DNA from: Methylobacterium sp. PvR107
GTDB lineage: Bacteria; Pseudomonadota; Alphaproteobacteria; Rhizobiales; Beijerinckiaceae
DNA: 64,000 nt
NCBI RefSeq assembly: GCF_017833295.1
Contig: NZ_JAFIBW010000001.1
Span: forward strand, 3,499,501 to 3,563,500
Reading direction: 5' to 3'
This document shows positions 17,535 to 24,917 of this stretch, piece by piece; within the stretch, counting starts at the first letter, position 1; each line of letters opens with the position of its first letter. A program made the translations under genes and the position numbers. Below the pieces are notes generated by a model. The model made no database searches. It saw only the letters and a list, made by a program, of their open reading frames with translations, and had not been told where the DNA came from.

Positions 17535-18464
17535 TCAGACATTGAAAGGCGAAGGGCTGCGACGTTGGCCGCGCTGCTCGCGAGCGTAGTGGATTGGCGG
17601 TCTGCCGACATGACGAGCAAAGGCGGTGCTGAAGGTGCTGGCAGACCCGTAGCCCACGCGCTCGGCCACCTCCGCCACGCCGGCACCCTCGCGACCAAGC
17701 AGATCCTTCGCAAGCGCGATGCGCCACGCCAGGAGGTACGCCATCGGCGCGACGCCGACCTCGCGCCGGAACCGTTCGAAGAATGTCGATCGCGACAGTC
17801 CCGCCTCGCGGGCCAGGGCCGCGACCGTCCAGGGAACGGTCGGTTGCTGATGCATCCGGCGCAACGCAGTGGCCACGCGCTCGTCGGCAAGCCCGCGCAG
17901 GAGACCCGAGGGCGCCGTCGGACCCGTGGTGGACCGGAGCGCCTCAATCAGGAGCACCTCCAAAAGCCGCGCCAGGACTACCTCGCGGCCGGGCCTGTCC
18001 GCCCGCGTCTCCTCGTTCACGAGGCTGAGCAGCATCGCCAGTCGCCCAGAGCCGCGCACATGGACGAACCGAGGCAGGAGCGAAAGCAGCAACTCAGTAT
18101 CGTCGGAGGCGAAGGTGCAGTGCCCCACCAGCATGCGCAGGTCGGGCGGCACCTCGGCAGGGCCGAGCCAGAACACACCGGGGGCGACCTCGACTGGCGG
18201 TGGTGGCCGCCCCGCCGACGGCGCGACGAGGCTGGACGCGGCGAAGGCGCTGGCGGCGGGGATCAGCACGAAGTCACCGGCCGCGAGAACGATCTCCGCC
18301 TCGCCCTCGATTACGAGCCGGCAAGTCCCATCCAGCACCGCGGCGTAGAACGGCTGGCCGTGATCATCCCGGCGGACGGTCCAGGCGCCGCCGGCCAGGA
18401 CCAACTTGGAGAACGAGGCGCTGGGCTGAAGCAGCCCGACCACCTGGGTGAGCGGATCGACCAT
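17535..18464 (-). CDS. AraC-family regulator with cupin sensor domain
   Basis: 309-aa regulator. The N-terminal cupin (Cupin_6 type, around YAAVLDGTCRLVIEGEAEI and GDFVLIPAASAF) probably binds a small ligand. The C-terminal AraC domain carries two HTH motifs: TVAALAREAGLSRSTFFERF and VAEVAERVGYGSASTFSTAF. It is divergent from the SDR gene at 18559 with a 94-bp gap, so it very likely controls that gene. This pairing is common in soil bacteria, usually in response to reactive or aromatic compounds; the true signal is unknown. Confidence 0.9.
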   Translation of the reverse strand: MVDPLTQVVGLLQPSASFSKLVLAGGAWTVRRDDHGQPFYAAVLDGTCRLVIEGEAEIVLAAGDFVLIPAASAFAASSLVAPSAGRPPPPVEVAPGVFWLGPAEVPPDLRMLVGHCTFASDDTELLLSLLPRFVHVRGSGRLAMLLSLVNEETRADRPGREVVLARLLEVLLIEALRSTTGPTAPSGLLRGLADERVATALRRMHQQPTVPWTVAALAREAGLSRSTFFERFRREVGVAPMAYLLAWRIALAKDLLGREGAGVAEVAERVGYGSASTFSTAFARHVGRPPIHYAREQRGQRRSPSPFNV

Positions 18465-18558
18465 TACGGACGCTCGCCAATGAAAAACGGATTTGTACCG
18501 GTATCACGTCCGGCGGAGCGCACCTATCACCCCGTGGTGCGTCCCACGGGAGATCCCC

Positions 18559-19302
18559 ATGAACACGATCCTCATCACCGGCTGCTCATCCGGCTTCGGC
18601 CTGGAGACGGCACGCCTGTTCCTCAGCCGCGATTGGCGCGTCGTCGCCACGATGCGCACGCCTAATGCGGCCCTGCTCCCGGAGTCCGACCGTCTCACCG
18701 TCCTGCCGCTCGACGTGACCGACGCCGGTAGCATCGCCCGGGCGGTCGCGGAGGCCGGGCCGCTCGATGTCCTCGTGAACAACGCGGGCGTCGGGCTGCT
18801 GAACGCCCTGGAGGGCCTGTCGATGGGGGCCGCCCGGGAGGTGTTCGAGACGAACACCCTCGGCACCATCGCCATGACCCAGGCGGTGCTGCCGCAGTTC
18901 CGGGACCGGGGCGCCGGGGTGATCGTCAACGTGACGTCGAGCGTGACCCTGCGGTCGCTGCCGCTGCTGGCGGTCTATACCGCGAGCAAGGCGGCGGTGA
19001 ACGCCTTCACCGAGTCCCTCGCCCACGAGCTCGTGCCATTCGGCGTGCACGCTCGGCTCGTCATTCCCGGCCGCTCGCCGGAGACCGCGTTCGGATCCAA
19101 CGCCCGCACCCGGATGGGGATGGATGTGCCCGAAGCCTACGGAGACCTGGCGGGTAAGGTGTTCGCGAACTTCCAACAGGCGACGGAAGAGCTGACCCGG
19201 GCCTCGGACGTGGCCGAGGCGGTCTGGCGCGCGGCGACCGACCCGGCATGCCCGATGCGCCTGCCGGCCGGCGCCGATGCGGTCGCCTGGGCAGCGGCCT
19301 GA
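18559..19302 (+). CDS. short-chain dehydrogenase/reductase
   Basis: Classical SDR, 247 aa. The cofactor motif is TGCSSGFGLETARL, the NNAG motif is VLVNNAGVGLLNA, and the catalytic Tyr-x3-Lys is VYTASKAAVNAF with Ser upstream in VTSSVTLRS. An acidic residue is lacking after the second strand (VVATMRTPNAAL), which suggests NADP(H) preference. The start at 18559 has GGGAG upstream. Substrate unknown; probably induced by the divergent AraC regulator. Confidence 0.88.
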   Translation: MNTILITGCSSGFGLETARLFLSRDWRVVATMRTPNAALLPESDRLTVLPLDVTDAGSIARAVAEAGPLDVLVNNAGVGLLNALEGLSMGAAREVFETNTLGTIAMTQAVLPQFRDRGAGVIVNVTSSVTLRSLPLLAVYTASKAAVNAFTESLAHELVPFGVHARLVIPGRSPETAFGSNARTRMGMDVPEAYGDLAGKVFANFQQATEELTRASDVAEAVWRAATDPACPMRLPAGADAVAWAAA

Positions 19303-19682
19303 CACGAATGCCCGAACGTCCGCTTCCGCTACATGTTTGAGCGGAAGCGGACTGGCAGAAATCCACCCAACCCAGCCATTCAGGCGTTCCCGCCGACAGG
19401 ACCGGATCTGGCCGTAAGCGGAATGGCAGCTTCGGAGGCTGACAGCCGGAATAGCGGACAGCCTTCTACCGACCCAATCCAGCCGCTCGGACCGTCGTCG
19501 GCGCTTCCCCGAAGCGATCATTCGTCAGCGGTCCGCCAACTTCGGCTCGGGGTGGAGGCGGCTTCTCGCTGTGGGACTGAAATCGGACGTCCGAGCGGTT
19601 AGCGGCAGTCGACACGAGTTCGGCGAGATGGGCTGTGCAAGGCCGAGGCTTTGACGACAGCCTCGAGATTCTTTCCAACCGA
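19303..19682. repeat. dispersed degenerate repeat cluster, no gene
   Basis: No gene is seen. Repeat words are CGACCCAATCCAGCCGCTCGG (19470-19490), a TGGCCGTAAGCGGAATGGCAG variant near 19407, and CGGACGTCCGAGCG (19584-19597), the last identical to 23724-23737. Confidence 0.55.
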
Positions 19683-19709
19683 TGTCATATCCGGCCTTCG
19701 TGCGTCGTC
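19683..19709 (+). promoter_or_regulatory. candidate ECF41 promoter of the sigma-factor operon
   Basis: TGTCATA (19683-19689), 16 bases, then CGTC (19706-19709), 34 bp upstream of the first gene of the operon that encodes the ECF41 sigma factor. It differs by one base in the -35 box from the TGTCACA-N16-CGTC consensus that I recall for ECF41 targets. Suggests autoregulation. Confidence 0.6.
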
Positions 19710-19742
19710 ACCCTCGTGGACCGATCACGAGGGGAGAGTGCG

Positions 19743-20138
19743 ATGAGCCAATTTATTCCAGTTTTGGCTGGCCTGCTCGGCGTAGGACTAACCGGAAACG
19801 GCATCTTCATGCTCGCCTCGCCTGAGACTTGGTACTTCGCAGTGCCAGGCGTGACCTCGACAGGCCCATTCAATCAGCATTTCTTGCGCGATATCGGCCT
19901 GATCTTCGTGCTGATCGGTACGGGATTTCTCTACGGGGCGGCGAGGCCCAATTCGCGTGTCCTGCTTTGGAGCGTGGGTGCGATCTGGCTCTCAGGACAT
20001 GCGCTGTTCCATTTCTGGGAGGTTGCAGTGGGCATTTGCGGGCCGGAGGTGCTGCCCCGCGACTTCCCTGCGGTGACACTTCCTGCGCTTATTGCGGTCG
20101 CCCTCAGCGTTTGGTCGTTTCGCCATGCCGACCATTGA
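19743..20138 (+). CDS. small inner-membrane protein (DUF4345-like)
   Basis: 131-aa protein with four predicted TM helices: FIPVLAGLLGVGLTGNGIFM, GLIFVLIGTGFLYGA, VLLWSVGAIWLSGHALFHF and TLPALIAVALSVWSF. It resembles small DUF4345-type membrane proteins of unknown role. The start at 19743 follows GAGGGGAGAG. Its last 14 bp overlap the sigma-factor gene, so the two are co-translated. By position it could be a target or a modulator of the sigma factor; ECF41 proteins usually lack classical anti-sigma factors. Confidence 0.75.
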   Translation: MSQFIPVLAGLLGVGLTGNGIFMLASPETWYFAVPGVTSTGPFNQHFLRDIGLIFVLIGTGFLYGAARPNSRVLLWSVGAIWLSGHALFHFWEVAVGICGPEVLPRDFPAVTLPALIAVALSVWSFRHADH

Positions 20139-21024
20139 TGATCCGACCCTCATCTTCGAACAGGAGCGGACGCGGCTCGTCCGACTCGCATACCGCATGC
20201 TCGGTTCATTCGGCGAAGCCGAGGATGTCGTGCAGGACGCCTGGCTCCGCTGGCGGTACGTCGATCATGCTGGTGTATCGTCGGCCGGTGCCTTCCTGTC
20301 GCGCACGGTGACGCGGCTCTGCCTAGACGTCATGAAGTCCGCCCGCGCAAGGCGAGAGACATACTTTGGAACTTGGTTGCCCGAGCCCGTCGCCATGGCG
20401 CCGGACGACGCTTCTGGCGATGACCTGACACTCACGCTGATGCTCGCCTTGGAGCGGCTCTCGCCTCTGGAGAGGGCTGCGTTCCTCTTGCACGACGTTT
20501 TCGCGGTTCCGCTCGGGGAGATCGCGGCGACACTTCAGCGTGAGCCGCCAGCTGTCCGTCAGCTCGCCGCCAGAGCGAGGAGGCACGTGCAGTCGGCACG
20601 TACGCGCTTCCCCGTCGACAGGGAGGAGGGGATACGCATCGCTAAAGCCTTCTTCGAGGCGTCGGCGACAGGCGACGTCGCGGCGCTTCGCAGCATGCTC
20701 GCGGAAGCCGTCATCGTGCATTCCGATGGTGGCGGGAAGGTACACGCATTCCCGCGGCCTATCATCGGCATCGACAAGGTCATGCGTATGTTTGAGGGAG
20801 CTGCGCGGAAGTCGTGGATCCAGCATGCCCAGAAGCTGCAGGACCTCTGGATCGATGGCCTGCCGGGCTATTTCAGCCTGGAGTCGGGCGGGACCTTCCA
20901 GACCGTGGCCCTCGATATCCAGGGCGGCCTGATCGTCGGCATCTACTTCACACGCAACCCGGACAAGCTCGAACGTATGGCAAGGCTGTTCGGAGGGGCA
21001 GCTGGAGAGCAGATGCCTCAATGA
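20125..21024 (+). CDS. ECF41-type (SigJ-like) sigma factor with fused SnoaL-like domain
   Basis: 299-aa extracytoplasmic-function sigma factor. Region 2 lies at about residues 8-75 (RLVRLAYRMLGSFGEAEDVV) and region 4 at about 105-160 (LSPLERAAFLLHDVF, VRQLAARARRHV). A C-terminal SnoaL/NTF2-like extension covers about 165-285. Three hallmarks of ECF41 are present: WLPEP (84-88) in the linker, DGGGK (201-205) and NPDKL (278-282). In this family the fused domain replaces an anti-sigma factor and tunes activity. Four promoter-like sites nearby match the known ECF41 motif. The start at 20125 is set by homology; it overlaps the upstream gene by 14 bp. Confidence 0.92.
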   Translation: MPTIDDPTLIFEQERTRLVRLAYRMLGSFGEAEDVVQDAWLRWRYVDHAGVSSAGAFLSRTVTRLCLDVMKSARARRETYFGTWLPEPVAMAPDDASGDDLTLTLMLALERLSPLERAAFLLHDVFAVPLGEIAATLQREPPAVRQLAARARRHVQSARTRFPVDREEGIRIAKAFFEASATGDVAALRSMLAEAVIVHSDGGGKVHAFPRPIIGIDKVMRMFEGAARKSWIQHAQKLQDLWIDGLPGYFSLESGGTFQTVALDIQGGLIVGIYFTRNPDKLERMARLFGGAAGEQMPQ

Positions 21025-21027
21025 GTC

Positions 21028-21468
21028 TCACCGGCGAGCGATTGCGAGCTCCCTGCGGCATACCCTGGAAAAGGCACAGAGCGGATCGAGGTCGCCGGCG
21101 TGGTGGATGTCCGCGAAGGACGAGATACTTTTATGCGGGGCGAAATAAGTCTCGCCGATGCGTTGCATGACACGCTCCGCCTCTTCGAGCGTTTCCGGGC
21201 CGCCGAAGAGCCGGATCTTGTTCACGATGGCATAGAGGTGCACCAGTTTGGCCGGATCTTTGAGGTCATGCTGGAAGGCGTCGCCGAACAAGGTCGACGC
21301 CTCCCGAATGAACTCGCCGTAGAGGGCTTCCCGTCGCGCGCGGTCCTGCACAAGCAGAGTTGCTCGCTCCTGGCTGTGTTGCGTCAGCCATGTGGTCGCG
21401 AAGGAGGCCATCGCGCCGATGCTGGAACCCGCAAGCGCGGAAAGCGCCGAGACGTAGGCCGCATCCAT
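21028..21468 (-). CDS. hypothetical protein with N-terminal membrane helix
   Basis: 146 aa. The N terminus has a weakly hydrophobic helix (YVSALSALAGSSIGAMASF). A charged, probably coiled-coil segment follows (HSQERATLLVQDRARREAL), then a helical region with no motif I recognise (KLVHLYAIVNKIRLFGGPET). Similar short proteins are frequent in alphaproteobacteria without known function. It is convergent with the sigma-factor gene (3-bp gap) and lies 12 bp after the NmrA-type gene in the same direction, so it may be the distal gene of that transcript. Confidence 0.65.
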   Translation of the reverse strand: MDAAYVSALSALAGSSIGAMASFATTWLTQHSQERATLLVQDRARREALYGEFIREASTLFGDAFQHDLKDPAKLVHLYAIVNKIRLFGGPETLEEAERVMQRIGETYFAPHKSISSFADIHHAGDLDPLCAFSRVCRRELAIARR

Positions 21469-21480
21469 CGGCAGCGTACC

Positions 21481-22239
21481 TCAGGCCACGCGCTTCGGCT
21501 GCGCGGCCAGCCAGTCGCTGTAGCGCCGCTTTGACAGCCAAGCGTCACCAGTGGGTGTCAACCAGCGATCTTCGAGGAGCACTCCAAAATAGGGGGCGGT
21601 GTCGTCCGTGATGACTTTGCGCGATTCGCCGATGCCGTCGAAGTGGCGCTTCACCAGCTCGGCCATCGGCAGCCGCTCAGGTCCGGCGATCTCGATTATG
21701 CCGTTGCGAGGTGGTGCGAGCGCGGCCTCAGCGACCTTAGCGGCTACATCGGCCGATGCGATCGGCTGGATTGAGGCGGAGGTCACCCGGGCAACGCCGT
21801 CGATGATAGCCGCTGCCGCAATCGTGCCGACGAACTCGAAGAACTGCGTGGCGCGGACCAGCGTCCAGGGCACGCCCGCCGACGCGATGAGTTGTTCTTG
21901 GGCAAGCTTCGCGCGGAAGTAACCGCTTTCGAGCAGGAGCTCAGTCCCGACCACCGAGAGCGCCACGTGGTGCGTGACGCCCGCAGCCTTCTCTGCCGCC
22001 GCGAGGTTCCGTCCGGCGCGGACGAAGAAGTCCATCGCGGCATCGTCAGCAAAGGAGGGCGCGTTGGCGACGTCGACGACGACGCTGGCGCCCTTCAACG
22101 AATCTGCGAGACCCTCGCCGGTGACAGTGTTCACCCCGGTATTGGGCGAGGCCGCGAGCACCTCGTGGCCGGCGCTCCTCAGGTTGGCGACGACCTGCGA
22201 GCCGATCAGCCCAGTGCCGCCGATGACGACGATCTTCAT
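21481..22239 (-). CDS. NmrA/SDR-type NAD(P)-binding protein
   Basis: 252-aa atypical SDR: MKIVVIGGTGLIGSQVVANL is the Rossmann motif; VVVDVANAPSFADDAAMDF and HHVALSVVGTELLLESGY are typical of the NmrA-like branch, which lacks the classical catalytic Tyr-Lys pair. Likely a redox-sensing or reducing protein. The start at 22239 is chosen because homology begins at the Met; MGRHM, four residues upstream, is possible. A candidate ECF41 promoter (TGTCACA-N17-CGTC) lies about 50-75 bp upstream. Oxidoreductase or epimerase genes are among the recurrent neighbours of ECF41 sigma factors. Confidence 0.85.
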   Translation of the reverse strand: MKIVVIGGTGLIGSQVVANLRSAGHEVLAASPNTGVNTVTGEGLADSLKGASVVVDVANAPSFADDAAMDFFVRAGRNLAAAEKAAGVTHHVALSVVGTELLLESGYFRAKLAQEQLIASAGVPWTLVRATQFFEFVGTIAAAAIIDGVARVTSASIQPIASADVAAKVAEAALAPPRNGIIEIAGPERLPMAELVKRHFDGIGESRKVITDDTAPYFGVLLEDRWLTPTGDAWLSKRRYSDWLAAQPKRVA

Positions 22240-22286
22240 ATGACGCCCCATCTCAACTCCAGTCCCTTCGGGACGGTCGCGGTCAT

Positions 22287-22314
22287 GACGAGGAGCGCCC
22301 CTCGCAGTGTGACA
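22287..22314 (-). promoter_or_regulatory. candidate ECF41 promoter of the NmrA-type gene
   Basis: On the minus strand, TGTCACA (22314-22308) is followed after 17 bases by CGTC (22290-22287). The -10 box lies 48 bp from the start codon at 22239. One base longer spacing than the other copies. Confidence 0.55.
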
Positions 22315-22557
22315 TTGACGTGGAAGATCAATGCGCCCGACTTGAGCCGAGCGAGGGCTTGACCTTGTGGGATGCTCGGGACTGGGGCAGCCTGGAAAAA
22401 GTCTTCCCGGTTCGAACCAGCCGGGACTGTGCACGAGCCCACGGAAGCGCATCCTCAGGACCGATCCCGATCCCGAGGATGAACGATTGTCGATGAGGCA
22501 CCCGTGCGCGAACTCCCGGGTTCAACGGACGACCGGGCCAGCACGGGCTCCGTGCAC

Positions 22558-23505
22558 TCAGAAGTCCCAGAACACGGGAACCCACCGAAAAGCGTCGCCA
22601 TCAACCGCAACCCGGCCGACGGACGGGAACGGCAGGTGTGTGGCGATCAATTGCTCGCCGGTTGCCGCCAATTCCCGCAGAAGCCGAACGCGAACGCGAG
22701 CCGCCTCCTTGGGATCGTGTTCGAAGCCGTTGTGCCAGTCGGGATGCTCGAACCCGACCGTGAACACGGCATCGCCGGCGAATGTCAGCCGATTGCCACC
22801 GGATGACAGGCGGACCACGCTGTGCCCGGGAGTGTGGCCGCCGGTGCGTTGGACCATCACCCCCGGGGCGACCTCGTACTCTTCGCCGAACAGCTGCAAC
22901 TGGTTGCGGTACTCCTGCGCGAACCGCTTAGCGGCCGCTCTGAGCGCGTCAGGAAACCCCTCTGGCATGTCGACCTGCGTGAAGTCGGGCGCTTCCCAGA
23001 ATTTGACCTCGGCAGCCGCCACGTGGATCCGCAGATCCGAGCGCAGCCGCTCCTTCACTCCGTCGACGAGGAGCCCGCCGACATGGTCCATGTGCATGTG
23101 GGTGAGCACCACATCGGTCACAGCCGCGAGATCAATGCCAGCGGCTTCCAGTCGCCTGACCAGTTGTCCGGCCCGCGGCAGGTTCAGGTTCGGGTCCAAC
23201 CCCAAGCCGGCGTCGATGAGGATGGTCTGGCCGCCACTGCGGACCACAACCACGTTCAGCGACCAGTCGAACGCGTCCGACGGCAGGAACATTTCGTTGA
23301 GCCAAGCCGCCCTTTCGGCCGTATCGACGTTATGTCCCAACATCTTGGTCGGGAGCGGCAGCACTCCATCGCTGACGACCAGCACATCGATCTCACCGAC
23401 CCGCACCATGTAGCGCGATGGCACCAACTCCTCACCTCGCACAAGCGAAGAGCTAGCGTATCCCGGATCGGTTCGTCCGGAATTAGCAGGTACTACAGTA
23501 TTCAT
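22558..23505 (-). CDS. MBL-fold metallo-hydrolase
   Basis: 315-aa metallo-beta-lactamase-fold hydrolase. The metal motif is LTHMHMDHVGGLL, with further ligands in GGHTPGHSVVRL and LTFAGDAVFTVGF. This places it with lactonase/AttM-like and related enzymes, so hydrolysis of a lactone or ester is plausible. Met codons at 23520, 23511 and 23505 compete; GGAAGGG six bases before the last favours 23505. A site matching the ECF41 promoter consensus exactly lies 70-95 bp upstream. Confidence 0.85.
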   Translation of the reverse strand: MNTVVPANSGRTDPGYASSSLVRGEELVPSRYMVRVGEIDVLVVSDGVLPLPTKMLGHNVDTAERAAWLNEMFLPSDAFDWSLNVVVVRSGGQTILIDAGLGLDPNLNLPRAGQLVRRLEAAGIDLAAVTDVVLTHMHMDHVGGLLVDGVKERLRSDLRIHVAAAEVKFWEAPDFTQVDMPEGFPDALRAAAKRFAQEYRNQLQLFGEEYEVAPGVMVQRTGGHTPGHSVVRLSSGGNRLTFAGDAVFTVGFEHPDWHNGFEHDPKEAARVRVRLLRELAATGEQLIATHLPFPSVGRVAVDGDAFRWVPVFWDF

Positions 23506-23572
23506 CGTCATCCCTTCCATGGGACGCGCGCACCTGGCACGTCAGGATCACGAAACGCGCGTCATCCACAAA

Positions 23573-23599
23573 GACGAGACGGGGTCGGCGGATGTGACA
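23573..23599 (-). promoter_or_regulatory. candidate ECF41 promoter of the MBL-fold hydrolase gene
   Basis: Minus strand: TGTCACA (23599-23593), exactly 16 bases, CGTC (23576-23573), then the hydrolase gene 68 bp on. Exact match to the recalled ECF41 consensus. Confidence 0.65.
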
Positions 23600-23783
23600 T
23601 GAGCGAAGAGAAGTCGAACTCATCGCCCATGGATGATCGTTTCGCCTCGATGATTTCCTGGAGCAAACGGCCTCTTTTCGACCCAAGTCGGTCGGCGGAT
23701 GCCTCGGAGAGACTGCTCCGAAGCGGACGTCCGAGCGTGAGCGAGCCACGTGTCCGCCTGTCAAGCAAGAATGTGGCGTGGCA
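23600..23783. repeat. dispersed repeat copy between divergent ECF41-type promoters
   Basis: Contains CGACCCAAGTCGGTCGG (23679-23695) and CGGACGTCCGAGCG (23724-23737), the latter identical to 19584-19597. No gene seen. Confidence 0.45.
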
Positions 23784-23810
23784 TGTCACATCTTTGCGGG
23801 CCAACTCGTC
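23784..23810 (+). promoter_or_regulatory. candidate ECF41 promoter of the AhpD-like gene
   Basis: TGTCACA (23784-23790), 16 bases, CGTC (23807-23810), 48 bp before the ATG at 23858. Exact match to the recalled ECF41 consensus. Confidence 0.65.
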
Positions 23811-23857
23811 GTAGCTTCGAACGTCGATCTCCGGCGTTCCGAGCACTGGGATCCGTC

Positions 23858-24313
23858 ATGAGTCAGAACAAACGGCTGGTCTGGACTGAGGTGGCGCCGC
23901 AGGGCGCGAGGGCGCTCTTCGGCATCCACCACTACATCACCACGAGCACCGACCTATCCCACGAACTGATCCACCTCGTCTTCTTGCGCGTGTCGCAGAT
24001 CAATGGCTGCGCGCATTGCATCGACCTACATACCCGTGACCTCTTGAAGACGATGCCGTTTGGGAAGGTCGCCCTGGTCCCGGTCTGGGCCGAGGTGCCC
24101 CACCTGTTCTCCGACCAATACCGCGCCGCGCTTGCCTGGGCAGAGGAAGTCACGCGGGTAAGCGAGACGCACGCTTCTGACGAAGCCTATGCGGCTGCGA
24201 GCGCGGCTTTCACGCCAAAGGATCTCGTGGATCTCACGATCACCATTGCGGCGATGAACGCGTTCAATCGGCTCGGAGCACCCTTCCGGCTTCCAGTCGC
24301 GGTAACGGCCTGA
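23858..24313 (+). CDS. AhpD-like carboxymuconolactone-decarboxylase-family protein
   Basis: 151-aa CMD-family protein with the peroxidase-type motif Cys51-x2-Cys54-x3-His58 (NGCAHCIDLHTRDLL), as in AhpD alkylhydroperoxidases. A role in reducing peroxides or sensing oxidants is likely. CMD proteins are the classic genomic partner of ECF41 sigma factors, and an exact ECF41-type promoter stands just upstream. Homology begins at the Met at 23858. Confidence 0.88.
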   Translation: MSQNKRLVWTEVAPQGARALFGIHHYITTSTDLSHELIHLVFLRVSQINGCAHCIDLHTRDLLKTMPFGKVALVPVWAEVPHLFSDQYRAALAWAEEVTRVSETHASDEAYAAASAAFTPKDLVDLTITIAAMNAFNRLGAPFRLPVAVTA

Positions 24314-24917
24314 GCCCCGTCATAGCACGGCCATTGCTGGGACAACCGCAGCTTTCCGGGCTCCCAAATGACAGGCAGACCGGAAGCGTTCCACCCTCAG
24401 CAGCCCGTCTGCTCGCGACCCGGTCCGGCCGTCCCGAGCGGCTCGATCCATCCCCGGAAACGGACGCCGAAGGGAAGCTTCCCGCCACGCGTCGGAAGAG
24501 CCCTTCTTCGTCGAGCAGAGAGAACTCGGCCACATGTGCGTTGTCGACGGGCAGGATCGGAGCGGTGTCTGTCGATGCGATCTGCAGCAGCGATGTCATG
24601 ACCGTTCACGCGTCGTCGGCTGAACGTCCCGCGGCCTTCCGCCCGCAAGATGGTGGAGGCAGCCCCTGCGCGGTTCAACGATCGACCTGTGGGAATGCCC
24701 TGAATGGTGCGAGTTCGGATCGTTCGCTTGGCGCGCGACGTGAGGGAAGTTGCGTCCTGTATTCTGGCATGCGTTTCACGAGGCAACCTGGCGCATGGAT
24801 CCTCCTCAACGCACCCCGCGCCCTCCACGGTATCGTCGTAGGCGCCCTCTCAGGACGCGGTTCGGCCCGCCGGATGCACGCGCGGTGGTCCCTCAGGCAC
24901 CGGGTCAATCCTGATCA
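24314..24917. other. 600-bp gap with a possible truncated gene
   Basis: No intact gene. On the minus strand an ATG at 24599 opens a gene-like N terminus, MTSLLQIASTDTAPILPVDN then LLDEEGLFRRVAGSFPS, to about 24470. This recalls the start of flavin-reductase-like proteins but loses similarity abruptly. Near 24417 lies a degenerate CGACCC...GAGCGGCTCG word of the dispersed repeat. It is probably an N-terminal gene remnant cut off by repeat-containing DNA. Confidence 0.3.
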
